A program made the translations under genes and the position numbers. From contig CM030936.1 of NCBI GenBank assembly GCA_018136815.1, positions 4,292,474 through 4,356,473 of the forward strand: a DNA stretch of 64,000 nt. The letters are read 5' to 3'. This document shows positions 52,079 to 63,108 of this stretch, piece after piece (the stretch's first letter is position 1; each line of letters starts with the position of its first letter). A model generated the notes under the pieces. It made no database searches, was not told where the DNA came from, and saw nothing but the letters and a program-made list of their open reading frames with translations. The DNA is from Isochrysis galbana. Its lineage: Eukaryota > Haptophyta > Isochrysidales > Isochrysidaceae.

Positions 52079-52957
52079 CTAGACTCTAGTAAATTTGGCG
52101 ACAAAATCTAACAACTCCGGAGTATCTTGTATTTTACTTTCTCCTTTCTTTACCCACCATGGTCGTTCTATGTCAAGAAGCAAAACGACCCTATTCTCGT
52201 CAGTATCGTTGACGCCAATATGTTCTTTGCTGTCATCGAACACAATCCACTCTCCCTTTGTAATCTGGCGAAATTCACCCTCGACTGCAACCCCACTTCT
52301 ACCTTTTGTTTCGGGATCTGGAATAACAATGCCCATATGACAACGAAGAGCTTCATTGGCTAATCCGCTCCATCCGCGATGTTTGTTTAGTTCAGTTCTA
52401 GGACCGAGTTTGCTAAAAATCGCAGTTCGAAGCCCTGGAATGCTTCTGATTAATTCAATTGTCTTTGGAAATGTTGTCGAGTACTCTGCATTCCAAACTC
52501 CAAAGCCATAGAGTGGAACTACCTTCCAATCATGACCCTCTTCTTTTGTGTAAAGATATTCTTCTGGCCAATCATAAATTTTGTACTCACTTCCAAGAAA
52601 CTCTCTTTCAATGAGTTCAAAGTTGTTTGCGAGCATCTCAAGATGCGGAAAGACTTTGTAGGGGTTCGGGTAAAACCGCTGACGACATCCAAAGTAATGC
52701 TTCACGCAATGCTTCCCGCCTAGAAATAGCGTAGATAATATTACAATGATAAACATAAAGATGACTTCTTTATTTTTCGAAATTAATCCGCGCGGCCGAC
52801 TCCCTCGTCCCGTGACAAGCAGCGACCCGTCTGCAACAATTGGACCCATAGGTGTTTGAATATAGGGACATATTTTGGGGGGGGGTAAATTGTATAAGGT
52901 GTAGAAAAAGGCAATGCAGGGGGCTAAAAAAAGGGAACCTCAAGTTGCATCCTCTCA
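51610..52957. repeat. Inverted repeat (about 165-bp arms) enclosing the hydroxylase gene
   Basis: Left arm 51610-51775 and right arm 52793-52957 match in inverse orientation: GAGGATGCAACTTGAGGTTC, CACCTTATACAATTTACCCC, ATATGTCCCTATATTCAAAC and GGGTCCAATTGTTGCAGACG, with one or no mismatches per block. The high identity suggests a recent event or gene conversion. The ends do not carry an obvious target duplication. Confidence 0.8.
52079..52756 (-). CDS. Aspartyl/asparaginyl beta-hydroxylase-like 2OG-Fe(II) dioxygenase
   Basis: 225 aa, ATG at 52756, stop at 52079-52081. An N-terminal signal anchor (MFIIVILSTLFLGG) points to the secretory pathway, as in animal AspH. The catalytic fold shows LNKHRGWSG, the iron-binding RCHMGIVIP (H140), KGEWIVFDDSKEHIGVN (H179) and the 2-oxoglutarate-binding ENRVVLLLDIERP (R189). 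All key residues are kept. The gene is much more AT-rich than the rest of the window and has no introns. Genes of this family occur in large algal DNA viruses as well as hosts, so viral origin is possible but not shown. The start is preferred over the longer frame to 52849, which runs into repeat arm sequence. Confidence 0.85.
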   Translation of the reverse strand: MFIIVILSTLFLGGKHCVKHYFGCRQRFYPNPYKVFPHLEMLANNFELIEREFLGSEYKIYDWPEEYLYTKEEGHDWKVVPLYGFGVWNAEYSTTFPKTIELIRSIPGLRTAIFSKLGPRTELNKHRGWSGLANEALRCHMGIVIPDPETKGRSGVAVEGEFRQITKGEWIVFDDSKEHIGVNDTDENRVVLLLDIERPWWVKKGESKIQDTPELLDFVAKFTRV

Positions 52958-52974
52958 TCACCGCCTCCGGCATG

Positions 52975-53417
52975 GGCCGTGGGTGTGGAGACTTCCGCGT
53001 GGATTTGGCCAAGCAAGGAACGCTACCCGTCGATGTGGGCACTCATCGAGCCATACATACATGGGCCGTTGGTGCAAGGCAAAACTCATGCTCGTCGGCG
53101 ACTACGACTACTCCGACGAGTACGAGAAGATCCCAAAGACCAAATACATTGGAGACGAGGCCGCCGTCGCGTACCTCTGCATGGAATACATCACGGCATC
53201 ACGGCGCTCGCGTACGATGAAACGACATGTGCGCCAAGCAGCTGGCAAACTCTGGATGCAGGACTAGAAAGAAGGCCGTCCTCGCACGCATCACGGACCT
53301 CGTCACCCAGGATCCGCCAAGCGACCTGGTCGCCTGCCAGCAGAACGACATTGATAACAGGATCGAGGACAAGGAGTGTGTGTGTGAGAAAAAGACGAAG
53401 AAGATGAAAACTTAGGC
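52975..53417 (+). pseudogene. Frameshifted coding remnant, unknown protein
   Basis: Protein-like sequence moves through three frames: YPSMWALIEPYIHGPLVQGK (frame of 52979), then LVGDYDYSDEYEKIPKTKYI and DEAAVAYLCMEYI (frame of 52914), then AVLARITDLVTQDPP to a stop at 53413-53415 (frame of 53227). The pieces follow one another without overlap, as expected of one gene with two small indels, or unrecognised introns. No family is recognised. Confidence 0.35.
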
Positions 53418-53563
53418 AGGTGTTCCGTGACGTGTTCCGGAAAGTGGGGTACCGTGGGGGAAAAAGTTGCTATGCGCACGCGCCGCGTCCTTGCGCCTTA
53501 CTAACATAACATTCTGAGTAAAAACAAAATTATCACCTGGCCCTCTTTTGACGGAACGCGACT

Positions 53564-53591
53564 TTAGGCCTAGGCCTAGGCCTAGGCCTAG
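53564..53591. repeat. (TAGGCC)n short tandem repeat
   Basis: Four and a half TAGGCC units. It is internal and not of the TTAGGG type, so it is not a telomere. Confidence 0.9.
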
Positions 53592-53913
53592 TTGTAGGTG
53601 GCTCCATGAGCCATGAGGCATCACAGGGGGGGCGCGACGGCCATCTCTATCTTGCATCTTGCGGCGCGGGAATACGGCGTATGCGTATACGAATACTTCG
53701 TACCGCTACTCTTCTTTGCTTGTCCCCCCTCTCCCCCCGCGCGCGGCCCCCTCTCTCCCCCCCCACCGTCCGTCCGTCTGCCCGTGATGTGTCTTCTCAA
53801 GAGAGAACGGAGTGGAAAGAACCCCTTGTTTTCTCTCTCTCTTCGAGTCTCCCTCTCTCTCTCTCTGAGAGATCTGGCGGAATTCAGAAGTAAAACAGGA
53901 GGAGGGGCAGTGG

Positions 53914-54010
53914 GAAGAAGAGGAGAAGAGGAGAAGAGGAGAAGAGGAGAAGAGGAGAAGAGGAGAAGAGGAGAAGAGGAGAAGAGAAGAAGAGAAGAAG
54001 AGAAGAAGAA
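53914..54010 (+). repeat. GAGGAGAAG-type minisatellite
   Basis: About 95 bp of AGGAGAAG/AGAAG units. On the other strand it yields the long Ser/Leu frames seen there, which I do not call. Confidence 0.9.
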
Positions 54011-54213
54011 CCCCCGCGTCCCGTCCACAGCGGCACACACACATCGGCTTCCGATTCCTTTTTCGCACGTGACGAGCTGGATCAGATCGGGAGGGGTGTG
54101 GCACGCTCTGGTCGACCAGGGCTTCCAGCACCTGTGCCGCCTACCGCTCTGGGGGTTGGGCTTTGCGGAAAGGGTGTGCAGAGGTTTCGCTAGTCGGCGG
54201 GCCAGCAGCCGTG

Positions 54214-57200
54214 ATGAGCGCCAGGCCAGCTACGCCTGCCTCCGCCTCTTGTCCAGCTAGCGCTGACGAAGAGAGCGCTGAGCGGGTGAAAGAGCGGGAG
54301 CTGTACGAGCTCAACCAGATCTACGAGGCAGCGGCCGGGACAGGGAGAGACGTGTCGAGCTCATGTCCCGCCGTCGATCCGCAAAGTGCGCTCCCCGAAG
54401 CGACGGGGACGCTCAGTCAGTCGGATGGCGTTGAGGGCAACGAGGTGGGACGCCAAGAAAGTGGCCAGCAAGGGAGCCTACCCGCACGCCCGCCTGCAGC
54501 GGAAGCAAGTGGAGAGACGTTGTGGTGCTGCCGTTCCGGGGTCGAGACAGCTCTGTTTCGCTTGTGTTACCTCGACTTTGGGCCCATGCTGACGCTGCTT
54601 CAAGCGGCTATGGTCGCTTCTGAGCGCGACATCTCCTACTTCATAACCGATACTGCTGCGTACATTGTCTCCAAGATGTGGGACGATATGCTTGCTTCAG
54701 AGATCTTCCACACCTCGAGCACCTTTCTATGCAATGCTAACTTTGGTCGGCCGTGCACACCGCCGACATCCGCAGCTATCCAGTGAGGCCGCGCAGAAGG
54801 CTGCCCAGAAAGCATCGTGCTAAGTAATGGTTTTGCCCCGCACTGCATGTGTGAGGTCACCGAGCCGACCCCTCTTGCCCTTCCAGACTGCGATACATGA
54901 TTTTCCTGATTATCGTCTGCGCATTTCTCAAGACATACGTCGAGGCCAGGCCGTCACGTCGCAATCGAGGAGCTCTCATCATTCCTGTCATGCTGGGAAT
55001 CCTCGTGGTGGGCTTGGAATGCCCATGACGCTCTCTCCTAGCCACAACTCTGAACTCGCTGCCCTTGGTCTTCCCGTCAATCTGGCGCCAGTAAATGCCA
55101 ACTGGATCTAGTAGATGTCAGCGCACAGCATCATCTTATCTTGTGCGCTCCATCGCCTGGTACCGTAGGGCTGGGCGCTCGGCCGAAGCATCTTAACGCT
55201 TCGGCTCGACATCGAAGCTCTTCTTCTTGGCTGCGACAAGTTCGTCCCTCGCTTTTCATCGACTCTATCCACGGGCGGAATCGGCTCTCACTTTCACCAC
55301 CGGGGCCACATTTTCGGGTTGGTCTCTACCCCATCCGACGTCCCCGACTTCTTTAACTCAACAATCAGCCCGTTTGCCGCAACGGCAGGAGCGATTGCCG
55401 CTGGGGCCAACGCGGGCGGCAAGGACGACATGGTTTGTGAGGATCTCCATCCGTCGGAATACACCATTCGCTTCAGGATTGCCTATGTAAGATCGAGCAG
55501 TTCACGTACCAAGCCCTTGGTGGAAGTGATACAATCCTGCTGACACCTTCGGGCTCTTGTTTCGCCCAACAGGCTGCAGTGGTAACGTTTGTCTCCTCGT
55601 TGCTCATCATTCTCCTTGAGCCCGGTGCAGCGCTCGCTTTTCTAGGGACTTCCCAATTTCGCCGCACCTTGGGCAGGAGAATGCGCTCACTCCTCCAGCT
55701 CTTTTCAGAGGCGCTTTCCATCACTTCAATGATGTGGTGCGTCCGTTTATTTCACAGACCTTTGCCCAGCCATTCACTTCATCCCTTCTGAGGCCACCCA
55801 TGCCGTCCCCTCCTTTCATCCGTTTCATTCGTGGCAGCTGGAATGACGCTCTAATCACTACAGCAGAGAAAGGCGTAGACTCTTCCCAGGGCGACATCAA
55901 GCTTCGACTCCTGGTCTTCTACTCCGTGGCGATGACATTCGGAGGCTCGGCTATCGCCATGTCGTTCAACAAATGGTCGGTTCACCTGACCACGCTTGCC
56001 GCAACTTCGAAATCGTTGGCTAGCGCTCAGGCAAGATGTGGCGCTCACACTAGCCTACTCTTGTGATATTCCAAGCCTTACCTTCAGCATTGAGTTGACC
56101 AGCATCCGTGGCCAGATAAGGTGGGTTTGTTTGTCTGAGCGCCACAACAGAATCCATCATCGCCGCCTTCCGCCTTCCACTGCCACGATATGACTCAGGT
56201 GTCCTGCAAGCTCGAAGTGGAACGCCAGTATCAAATAGCGAAACGGCGTCTAATTTCTCCACGCGACGAGCGTGGAGGACACGCAAGTGGGGAGTGTAAC
56301 GCACAGCACGGCCAAAGCTCAGCCCAAGGGCGGAATGTAATCGTCTTGGAAGTAGATTCGCTTGACGGTCCGAGTCCGGTCTCAATGGATCGAGGTCTAG
56401 AGGAGGATTCGCCGTCTCCAGCGCTCCTCGCCTCGCCAGCGGCACTGACTAGTAAGAAGGCAGCCTTTCGCGTTTATGAGATTGGTGCGACATCCCCAAA
56501 TGGCTGCCGGTAGCGCACCCCCAGATGCTTCCGCTTCCTATTCACCTAAGGGAAACCTTATGCCCGTAGCCGAGCCACAATTTGTCCTTCATTCACAACT
56601 TTGCGAGCTTCAAATATTCGTTCAAGTGAAATCCAAGTTTGAGCCGTAGCGCCTTCCCTCTTAGGTGCACGCATTCGAAAACTAAAATGGCGTCTTCATT
56701 TCGTCGGAGCCTCGCAACGCATGCTAACACTCCTGGAGGCAACCCTTGGAACGGTGAGGGTCTACATATAAACTGTCTTTAGTCGCCACATCCCACACCG
56801 ATCGGCGCTGCATCGTCGTATGCGAGTAGTGCCAACGGAATGTGAGGTGACTATTACATGCTATCCGGCGAACCGGCAGCCGTATATCATCCGCCCCGTG
56901 CAGGTTGCGGGATGTGCCTGGACTGAATATGTCGTGGCGATGTACCCAACAACGGCTGCGTTTCCGACCAGCGCATCCACGCTCCTTGAGAACGTGCAAA
57001 TCGCTATCTTCCTTTCAATGCTCGCTTTTATATGGCTCACTTTGACGGGAAGCGCAACTGGGCATAGTATTCACGAGCCCAAATCGAATGACATGACGGA
57101 TGGCAACGTCATAAGGGATAATGATGCCGGAAATAAGCCACACTTCGTTACAACCGACAGCGCACGCACTTCTCATGAGCGCGTCTTCATCGGTGGCGCC

Positions 57201-57946
57201 TTCTCTTTCTTGACAGGCTGGGCGTGGATCGCCGTTGTGAGATGCACTTGGCTCATGCCGTGAGTTGCCAGCCCACATGCCACCCACTCCATGTGCATAA
57301 TGCTTCACGAGCATCAACGTGCGCCTACACTGTCCACTTACGACACATATTTGAGCTTTGAACGAACGCTCACCAGTCCACGAACCTTCACATTCCCTCT
57401 TGCTCACTCCAGATATGCTTATCTTGGCTGGAATCGCGATGCCGTTAGCTTTGATTATGGCGCATATCGCTATGCACTCGAGCTCCTTCTGACGCTCACT
57501 TTCTGCCCAGTGCGCTCGCCGTGTACTCCTCTTCCTCTTTGCCTTTGCGCACGTATCGCCCAAACAAAGCATTGTAGCATTGTCATGGCTCGCGGCTGAA
57601 GACTGCATACTGCTCTTGCGGTCGCTTCAAGCAAGGCGATATGCTTCTTCGACCGAGCGTTCTCACGCATTCAAATCTCATGACTGTTCAGATTGCCACT
57701 TGGCTCGTGGTGTGCGCGGCTCTATCAACCAAAACGGCGTACGAGGCCGGGGCCGCCGTAAGATGGCGGCGTCACACACGACAGATGCGAGCACTCAAAG
57801 CTTTTGGCAGAGCAGCGGCACGTGCCACGGCTGCTCGCGATGCTTTTTCTAGCCGTTTGTCATCACGACGTGCCAATTGCTCAGATAACTTGCTCTCACA
57901 AGCCCCATTATGTCAATCTCTCTTGCCAAAGACAGAGTCCGCGTGA
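54214..57946 (+). CDS. Intron-dense multi-pass membrane protein locus, unresolved
   Basis: Exon 1 is probably 54214-54782 (GTGAGG donor) joined in phase to 54887 (CCAG acceptor), giving an acidic N-terminus, an LCYLDFGPMLTLLQAAMVAS stretch and then the helix RYMIFLIIVCAFLK plus LIIPVMLGILVVGLE. Further exon-like blocks are 55170-55488 (ending FRIAY with a GTAAG donor), 55573-55735 (VTFVSSLLIILLEPGAAL), about 55850-55990 (KLRLLVFYSVAMTFGGSAIA), 56820-57260 (two hydrophobic spans, IAIFLSMLAFIWL and SFLTGWAWIAVV), about 57330-57590 and 57641-57946. Hydrophobic helices recur and the strand is constant, so one membrane protein of perhaps 900 aa, or two adjacent ones, is likely. I recognise no family and most junctions are uncertain. 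Confidence 0.4.
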
Positions 57947-58487
57947 GCCTAGTTGCTCTTCACACGCATATAGGAGAAAGGCATACCACCGCCTTGAGGC
58001 GATCGATAGATAGAGATATAGAGATTGATCTACCGAGAGTGACGATTATTGCCTCAGCCTCAGTTATGCTCAGCCCGGACGGTTGCACACGGTGACGGCG
58101 TTATTAGGCGGGGCAACCCTCGTGGCGGTTCACCACACCTTGCAAAGCCAATGGCACAACAATGGCACCCCACTTGCTACTTGAGAGGTCGGACGATTTA
58201 TAAGATATAGGAAAGAGCGAAGGACGAAGGAGAGTACTATGTGCTTGTACTATTCGTAGGCGTGCGTGCATGCGACCATGGACGGTCGCAATTAGATAAT
58301 TGAGTGCGAATGATTGATGATTGACTTCGGGTGATGATGGGCGGAGCGTCAGCGATAGTAGGCCGCAGGGAAGACGAATGGAAGCATGTTGCATGTTGCC
58401 AGCCTGTGGTCTGTGGTACACAAACAAACCCCCGCCTACTCAAAAGGTTAGAAAATCCCGCCCTAGAAACTAGGACCGCGTCCTATG

Positions 58488-58640
58488 ACGAATTGGGATG
58501 GCCCATAGGCGGCCTGAGGGCAATGAGGAAGGAGGCATGCCGGCGGCAGGCGCGACGGAGGAGACGACTTCGGAGACGCTGACGGGTTGAAGCCCGTCAG
58601 CAGAGGCGGAGGAAGGAAGGCGGGCAGGCGGGCTTGGGCT
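58488..58640 (-). repeat. Retroelement coding-like module C, inverted copy 2
   Basis: Matches 37340-37490 on the opposite strand, including CGTCTCCGAAGTCGTCTCCT, CCGCCGGCATGCCTCC and CCTCATTGCCCTCAGGCC. It keeps the hairpin GCTGACGGG-(6)-CCCGTCAGC at 58576-58601, whose stem is identical although the loop differs. Confidence 0.6.
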
Positions 58641-59679
58641 CAAGAACCAGCGTGCGAGCTACTAGTGACCCCCCACCCTGCTCGCGAGAGCTCTGGGATC
58701 TGCATGGCCACCACCTCCAGGCCATTCTTCGGCCGATCGCGGGCGATCGGACGTCGCGGAAGCTCCGCGTTTCTAATAGTGATGCGCCCTACATTCACCA
58801 CTCTGATTGCCCCTCCCGTCCTCCCGTGAGCTCCCGCCTCAATCTCCCAAAATGGCCCGCCACGCGCGGGGGGGGGAGGGGGGTCATTCACCGACGCCAT
58901 TGCCCTTCGTGGGGCGGGAGGGGTCGTTCGGAGGGGGGAGGGAGTTGCCGGGGCAGGTAGGGGGGGACCCTAAGGAATCCTTGGACACCCAGGGGAGGTG
59001 GGAAATAGTGGATAGTGGTTAAAATGAGTGAGTGACCGGGCTAACAAAGGACAAAGGGGCGGGTTGAAGACCGCGGCGTAGCCTTTGAAGTAGCCCTTGC
59101 AGCCTTTCGGCCCAGCGTGCACGCGGACGGATGTCCTTGATGTCTCCTCCGACCTCCGAGCTTTTTCTCTTTGCAGTTCATTGATGGCGTAGTCGAAGGG
59201 GGAGGTGCGGGGTTTCTAATGGCGGCGTAGTCGATGGGGGAGGGTTGACCCTTCATGTGCGTGAACCGAGTATAACTTTGTTGAATGGCACATAGAACAT
59301 CGCAGAAAAACTGCAAGCAACGCTACAAGGTGCTGCTCACAACGACAATGCAGGCCATAATCATCGCAATGTCATTACCCGACCGGACCACTACTGCCCG
59401 GTTGTTGGGAGAGCAACACTTAAGCAACACACATCCGTGTCGCTGTAACTCGCTAGGGCCCAAAGCCCAAGACAAAAAAGGGGGGTTTGAAAGCTGGCGC
59501 CGGGTTCAGTTGATGAGAGGAGTCGCAAAGGGGCGCATCGCCGTGCTATTTCTCCTCGTATGCGCTCGGCAAGCTAAGATGTGTCAATTTGCGTGAGCAG
59601 TTGCTAGTTGGGAATATTCACAAATGAAAAAGCCGAACGCCGCCGGAGCGACACAACGAGGGGCAGGAGCAATGCGATG
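58641..59679. other. Gene-free stretch
   Basis: GC-rich with G-runs at 58866-58960. Two GGCGTAGTCGA-GGGGGAGG repeats occur near 59185-59242. Nothing coding is supported. Confidence 0.4.
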
Positions 59680-60687
59680 CTAGCCGATGATTGTCGCACT
59701 CGAGCCTTCTAAAAGCGGCACGTCGTCAATATCAACCCAATACACATCGCCGTCGACCACGACCGCCACATACTGGTTGCCTCCCTCAGAAGCGGAGGAA
59801 CAGCTGTCCTCATGGCACACCCGGTCCGAGTCGTCACAGTCGGCATATTCCTGGTGTGCCGTCGACCCCTGCTCAAGGAGAAGGATATTGGTATTTTCCA
59901 GTTTCCACGACCAATCGGGGAGGCGAGAGACCTTGAAGGTGAGGAAGGTCTCTTCGGGTGGGCCAACCACCACTGCCCTGCCGCCGTCCGTCAGGCGCCA
60001 TGGGAAGCGGATTCCGGAGGGGTGCCCCAACGTTTTCCCGTCCAAAGAGAAGCACAGTGCGCTCGTCGAAGTGGGCGAGTCAGAGAATGAAAGCGTTTTC
60101 CGCTTGAATGTGAAAGTGAAGCGAAAGGCTGGCAGCTCGTTCTCGTTCAGGCGATCCCGGCGTGCGCGCTCCTCGGCCGCGCGGTACTCAGCGCGCCAGC
60201 CGCGGAACGACTCAGAACTTCGGATGCACGCCCGACGGGCCTCTCCTGTCTCATCGTCGTTGATACGGAAGCGCTCAGCCTTGTCTGCACGCTGCGCTTG
60301 GCAGAGTGGGAGCCAAAGCAGGTCCCCCTCGACACTCTCGCTCCATTGGCGGCAGACGCAGGCGCAAGTACCGAGCGTCGGCACGTCGCAAAAGCTAAGA
60401 ATCTGCATAAGCACGCCTTCATTCTCAAAGATGGCGCCGCTAAGTTGGGCGTTGACCATGGCGGCCTCCTCGGCCGCTGCCTCTTCGGCCTCGGCCTCCG
60501 CCTCGGCCTCCGCCATCGCGCGCTGCAGCCATTGCTCGCGGACGCGGAGCGCATGCGCGACGTGCGCGAGGTCCTCCTCGCTGTACTCACGCCGAGAACG
60601 CGGCGGGCAGCAGGCGTGCGGCGCTGGATGAAAGTGCTCCGCCTCCTCGTCGATCCGCAACCCGACGAGGGAAGAGCTGCCCAACAT
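59680..60687 (-). CDS. F-box protein
   Basis: Single exon of 335 aa plus TAG. ATG 60687 is chosen because the frame upstream of it is CT-tract-derived Pro/Ser sequence. Residues 1-50 are linker, then an Ala/Glu helix (EAEAEAEAEEAAAEE) and an F-box at about 87-130 with LMQILSFCDVPTLGTCACVC and W115, L123-W125. F-box proteins bind Skp1 and recruit substrates to SCF ubiquitin ligases. The C-terminal 200 residues, rich in beta strands and Trp, are probably the substrate-binding part, but I recognise no named repeat. The substrate is unknown. Confidence 0.75.
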   Translation of the reverse strand: MLGSSSLVGLRIDEEAEHFHPAPHACCPPRSRREYSEEDLAHVAHALRVREQWLQRAMAEAEAEAEAEEAAAEEAAMVNAQLSGAIFENEGVLMQILSFCDVPTLGTCACVCRQWSESVEGDLLWLPLCQAQRADKAERFRINDDETGEARRACIRSSESFRGWRAEYRAAEERARRDRLNENELPAFRFTFTFKRKTLSFSDSPTSTSALCFSLDGKTLGHPSGIRFPWRLTDGGRAVVVGPPEETFLTFKVSRLPDWSWKLENTNILLLEQGSTAHQEYADCDDSDRVCHEDSCSSASEGGNQYVAVVVDGDVYWVDIDDVPLLEGSSATIIG

Positions 60688-61304
60688 CGTCGCTAGCGGT
60701 GGAGGGTACAAACGGCCGGCGGGTGCGCGCCCCGGGCAGAACAACGAGAGTGCGAGGAGCGCGAGACAAACGCCTGCGACAAGGGCGGTCAGTGAGATGT
60801 AGAGACAGAGACAGAAGGAATGGGGGTATGGCAATGGCAACCAAGTGTGCTGAGTGGCGGGGAGGGGGTAGGTTTGAATGTGGCTAAGGGACTTTGTGGA
60901 GTTACTGGATGGCGGATGATACGTTTGAGAGGGCAGTCGCAAGAGAAGAGAGCAACGATGAGGCTGAGAAGAAGTGAAGAAGTGATGATTGGGAAAGTGG
61001 GGAGGGAGATCGCGGAAGGAAGCGGGCAACTTAGGGAGGCAGCGATGAGGAAGAGGGGAGGTGTTGGGGGTGGGGGAGAGTAGTAGGTGGGAGGGAGGGA
61101 GGGTAGGGAAGGGGGGGGCCGGGGGGGGGACGCAGGAAAAAGGTGTGGTGAGAGGGCTGGAGGCAGAGCAGGCCGCACCCGAGCCCCTGGCAGCAAGCCG
61201 AGGCCGACGTCTCTCTCTGTCTCTCACCCCCCTCTCCCTCCCCTACTCTCTCTCCCTCTCTCTCCCTCTCCCTCCCCCCTCCCTCCCTCTCGCTCCCTCC
61301 CTCT

Positions 61305-61342
<38 letters not shown>

Positions 61343-61789
61343 CCCCCTCCCCTTCTCATCTAGCCTTGCGCTATTTTTAGCCCATATACCCTTCCCTACG
61401 GGGGCAGCACGCCACAGCGACGGACGGAGCAGAGGCAGAAGGCCCGCCTCGCCAACTCACAGCTCCCCCAGTACAAGTAGGTGGTACAGTGGGAGCACAC
61501 AAAATAGTCGAACGCGAACGCAACTCACACTTTTGGACCGTTTGAACATAGTCAACGACCTACTACTCCCTTGACCCCCAAAGTGAACACTTTGAAAAAC
61601 ACTGACAAATTGCAAATTTCCTCGCGACGCGTACACGCGGCGCTCAACACCTCGCGGCTGTGCCGCGAACACACAACACACCCAACTGCCCAACTCAAGG
61701 CGCGCGACAAGGGACAGCCGTCAACTACATACTCAACCCCCCTAAAAAGTGAACGCGCGTATTCAAGGGTTTTTGCAAAGTTGAAAGTT
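60688..61789. other. Promoter side of the F-box gene and gene-free stretch
   Basis: A hydrophobic open frame lies upstream of the F-box start, within CT-rich sequence. 61207-61340 is a (CT)n tract. No gene is supported. Confidence 0.4.
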
Positions 61790-62720
61790 GAAACAGCCCT
61801 CGCCTTGATTAAAATGACTACGATGACTACAATCTTTTTGCCTTTAGTCTGACTATGAATACAGCAACCTTGGAATTAATCATGGCATAATTAATCGTTT
61901 CTTTCAATAGTCATAAAACTTGACTATAGTCAACTAAAACACTCTCTCTACTTTTACTGTGCTACCATAGTATTGCGCGCGCTGCCCAGTTTTGTTGTTA
62001 TCGGCCGCCGTTGTCCCCCCCCTCGCCCCTGCCGCCTGCCCAAGCGATGGCGCCCCGCTGCAAGCAGAACCAAAGGCGCATCACGTCCATGTTGCTGCCG
62101 GAGCTGAAGCGGCCGAGGAGTTGTTGTATTCCTGCCCATCTGAAGGCTGTAGGCATGAATATTCGTGTAAGGTACGCGCTCACAATTACAATTGAACAGT
62201 TCCCCGTGTTGCCACTGACGCACAAGACACACAGAGTCGGATTCCCCATGGCCTCAAGTCCAGGTTTGCAGATTTTGGTCTCGAAATTTGCGATTCGAAT
62301 TTTGTTTTTGCTGTTACTATAATTGTTGGCTCGTTTAAGGTAATAAACAGGCATGACTTCGACTTCTCGTTCTGCAGTCGCCCTGCGAGACTCTCTCTCT
62401 CTCCCTCCGTCCGCCTCTCCTCGGCCGACGGCAGGAAGATTCGTATAAAATATTCTCCGGTCCCAAGATATCTCGTGGGCGTTCGCAATGAGATGTGTGA
62501 TGTGCTGTGCGTGCTGCGCCCGCGCCAGCCGTAGTCGAGTATTATGACTATTTTAGTCATGGGCTCGCCACCATTAATTATACCTTGATTAGCAGCCTTC
62601 GGCCATTAATCAAGACATAATTAGAGCAAATCTCATGTAGTCATAGTCAATACTCAACTAAATAGTAAATAGTGTATTCAAGGTGAGGGTTGAGTTGAAA
62701 AAGGGTTGAAAGAGGGATTC
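61790..62720. repeat. AT-rich repeat block with nested SINE
   Basis: 61800-61975 and 62530-62700 share TGACTA, ATAATTAAT, TTGATTA and TAGTCATA motifs, partly in inverted order, and differ sharply in composition from the flanks. The SINE at 62140-62345 sits between them. This fits an AT-rich DNA transposon broken by a later insertion. Confidence 0.4.
62140..62345 (+). mobile_element. tRNA-Arg-derived SINE, copy 2
   Basis: CCCGTGTTGCCACTGACGCA, GAGTCGGATTCCC and GGCCTCAAGTCCAGGT correspond to the tRNA-like half of the copy at 43865-44075, and CTCGAAATT, GATTCGAATTTTG and CGTTTAAGG to its tail. The 5' flank also shares GGCATGAATATTCGTG. Confidence 0.6.
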
Positions 62721-63108
62721 AGGAGGGAGTTGTAAGAAGTCGCGTTCCTCAAACATTCCTCAAACTGGTTATTGTAAGGAAGCGCAGTGCGCGCCTCTTC
62801 CAACGGTCTTCAGGTGAAAGAGGGTGTTCTAGGAGGGGCGATGGCGACGGCGGCGAAGGTGAGGGCTGCCCTTGCAGTGGCCTTGCCACCCTCTCACAAG
62901 AGGGAAGGCATGCATGCCGCGCGTGCTGAGAGTGATAAGGGCAGCTTCCTCTCCACTGACCACATGCCTGCCGCGCAAACGGAAGCCAGCCGGCAGCTGC
63001 AGTGCATGAATGAAGTCCGGAAGGTCTGCAAGCCGCACACCGAAGCGCGAATATATATCACGCACGAGCACATGCTCGTCGCCGCCCACAGCCGCTGATT
63101 CTCGTTCG
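62721..63108. other. Gene-free stretch
   Basis: An open frame at 62787-63098 has no signal peptide, domain or compositional support. CCTCAAAC occurs three times here and near 63945. Confidence 0.3.

Noticed and set aside
53564-53591. Telomeric repeat
   Set aside because: TAGGCC units, only 28 bp and internal.
53621-54131. Ser/Leu-rich minus-strand frames over the GAGGAGAAG minisatellite
   Set aside because: Product of a simple tandem repeat.
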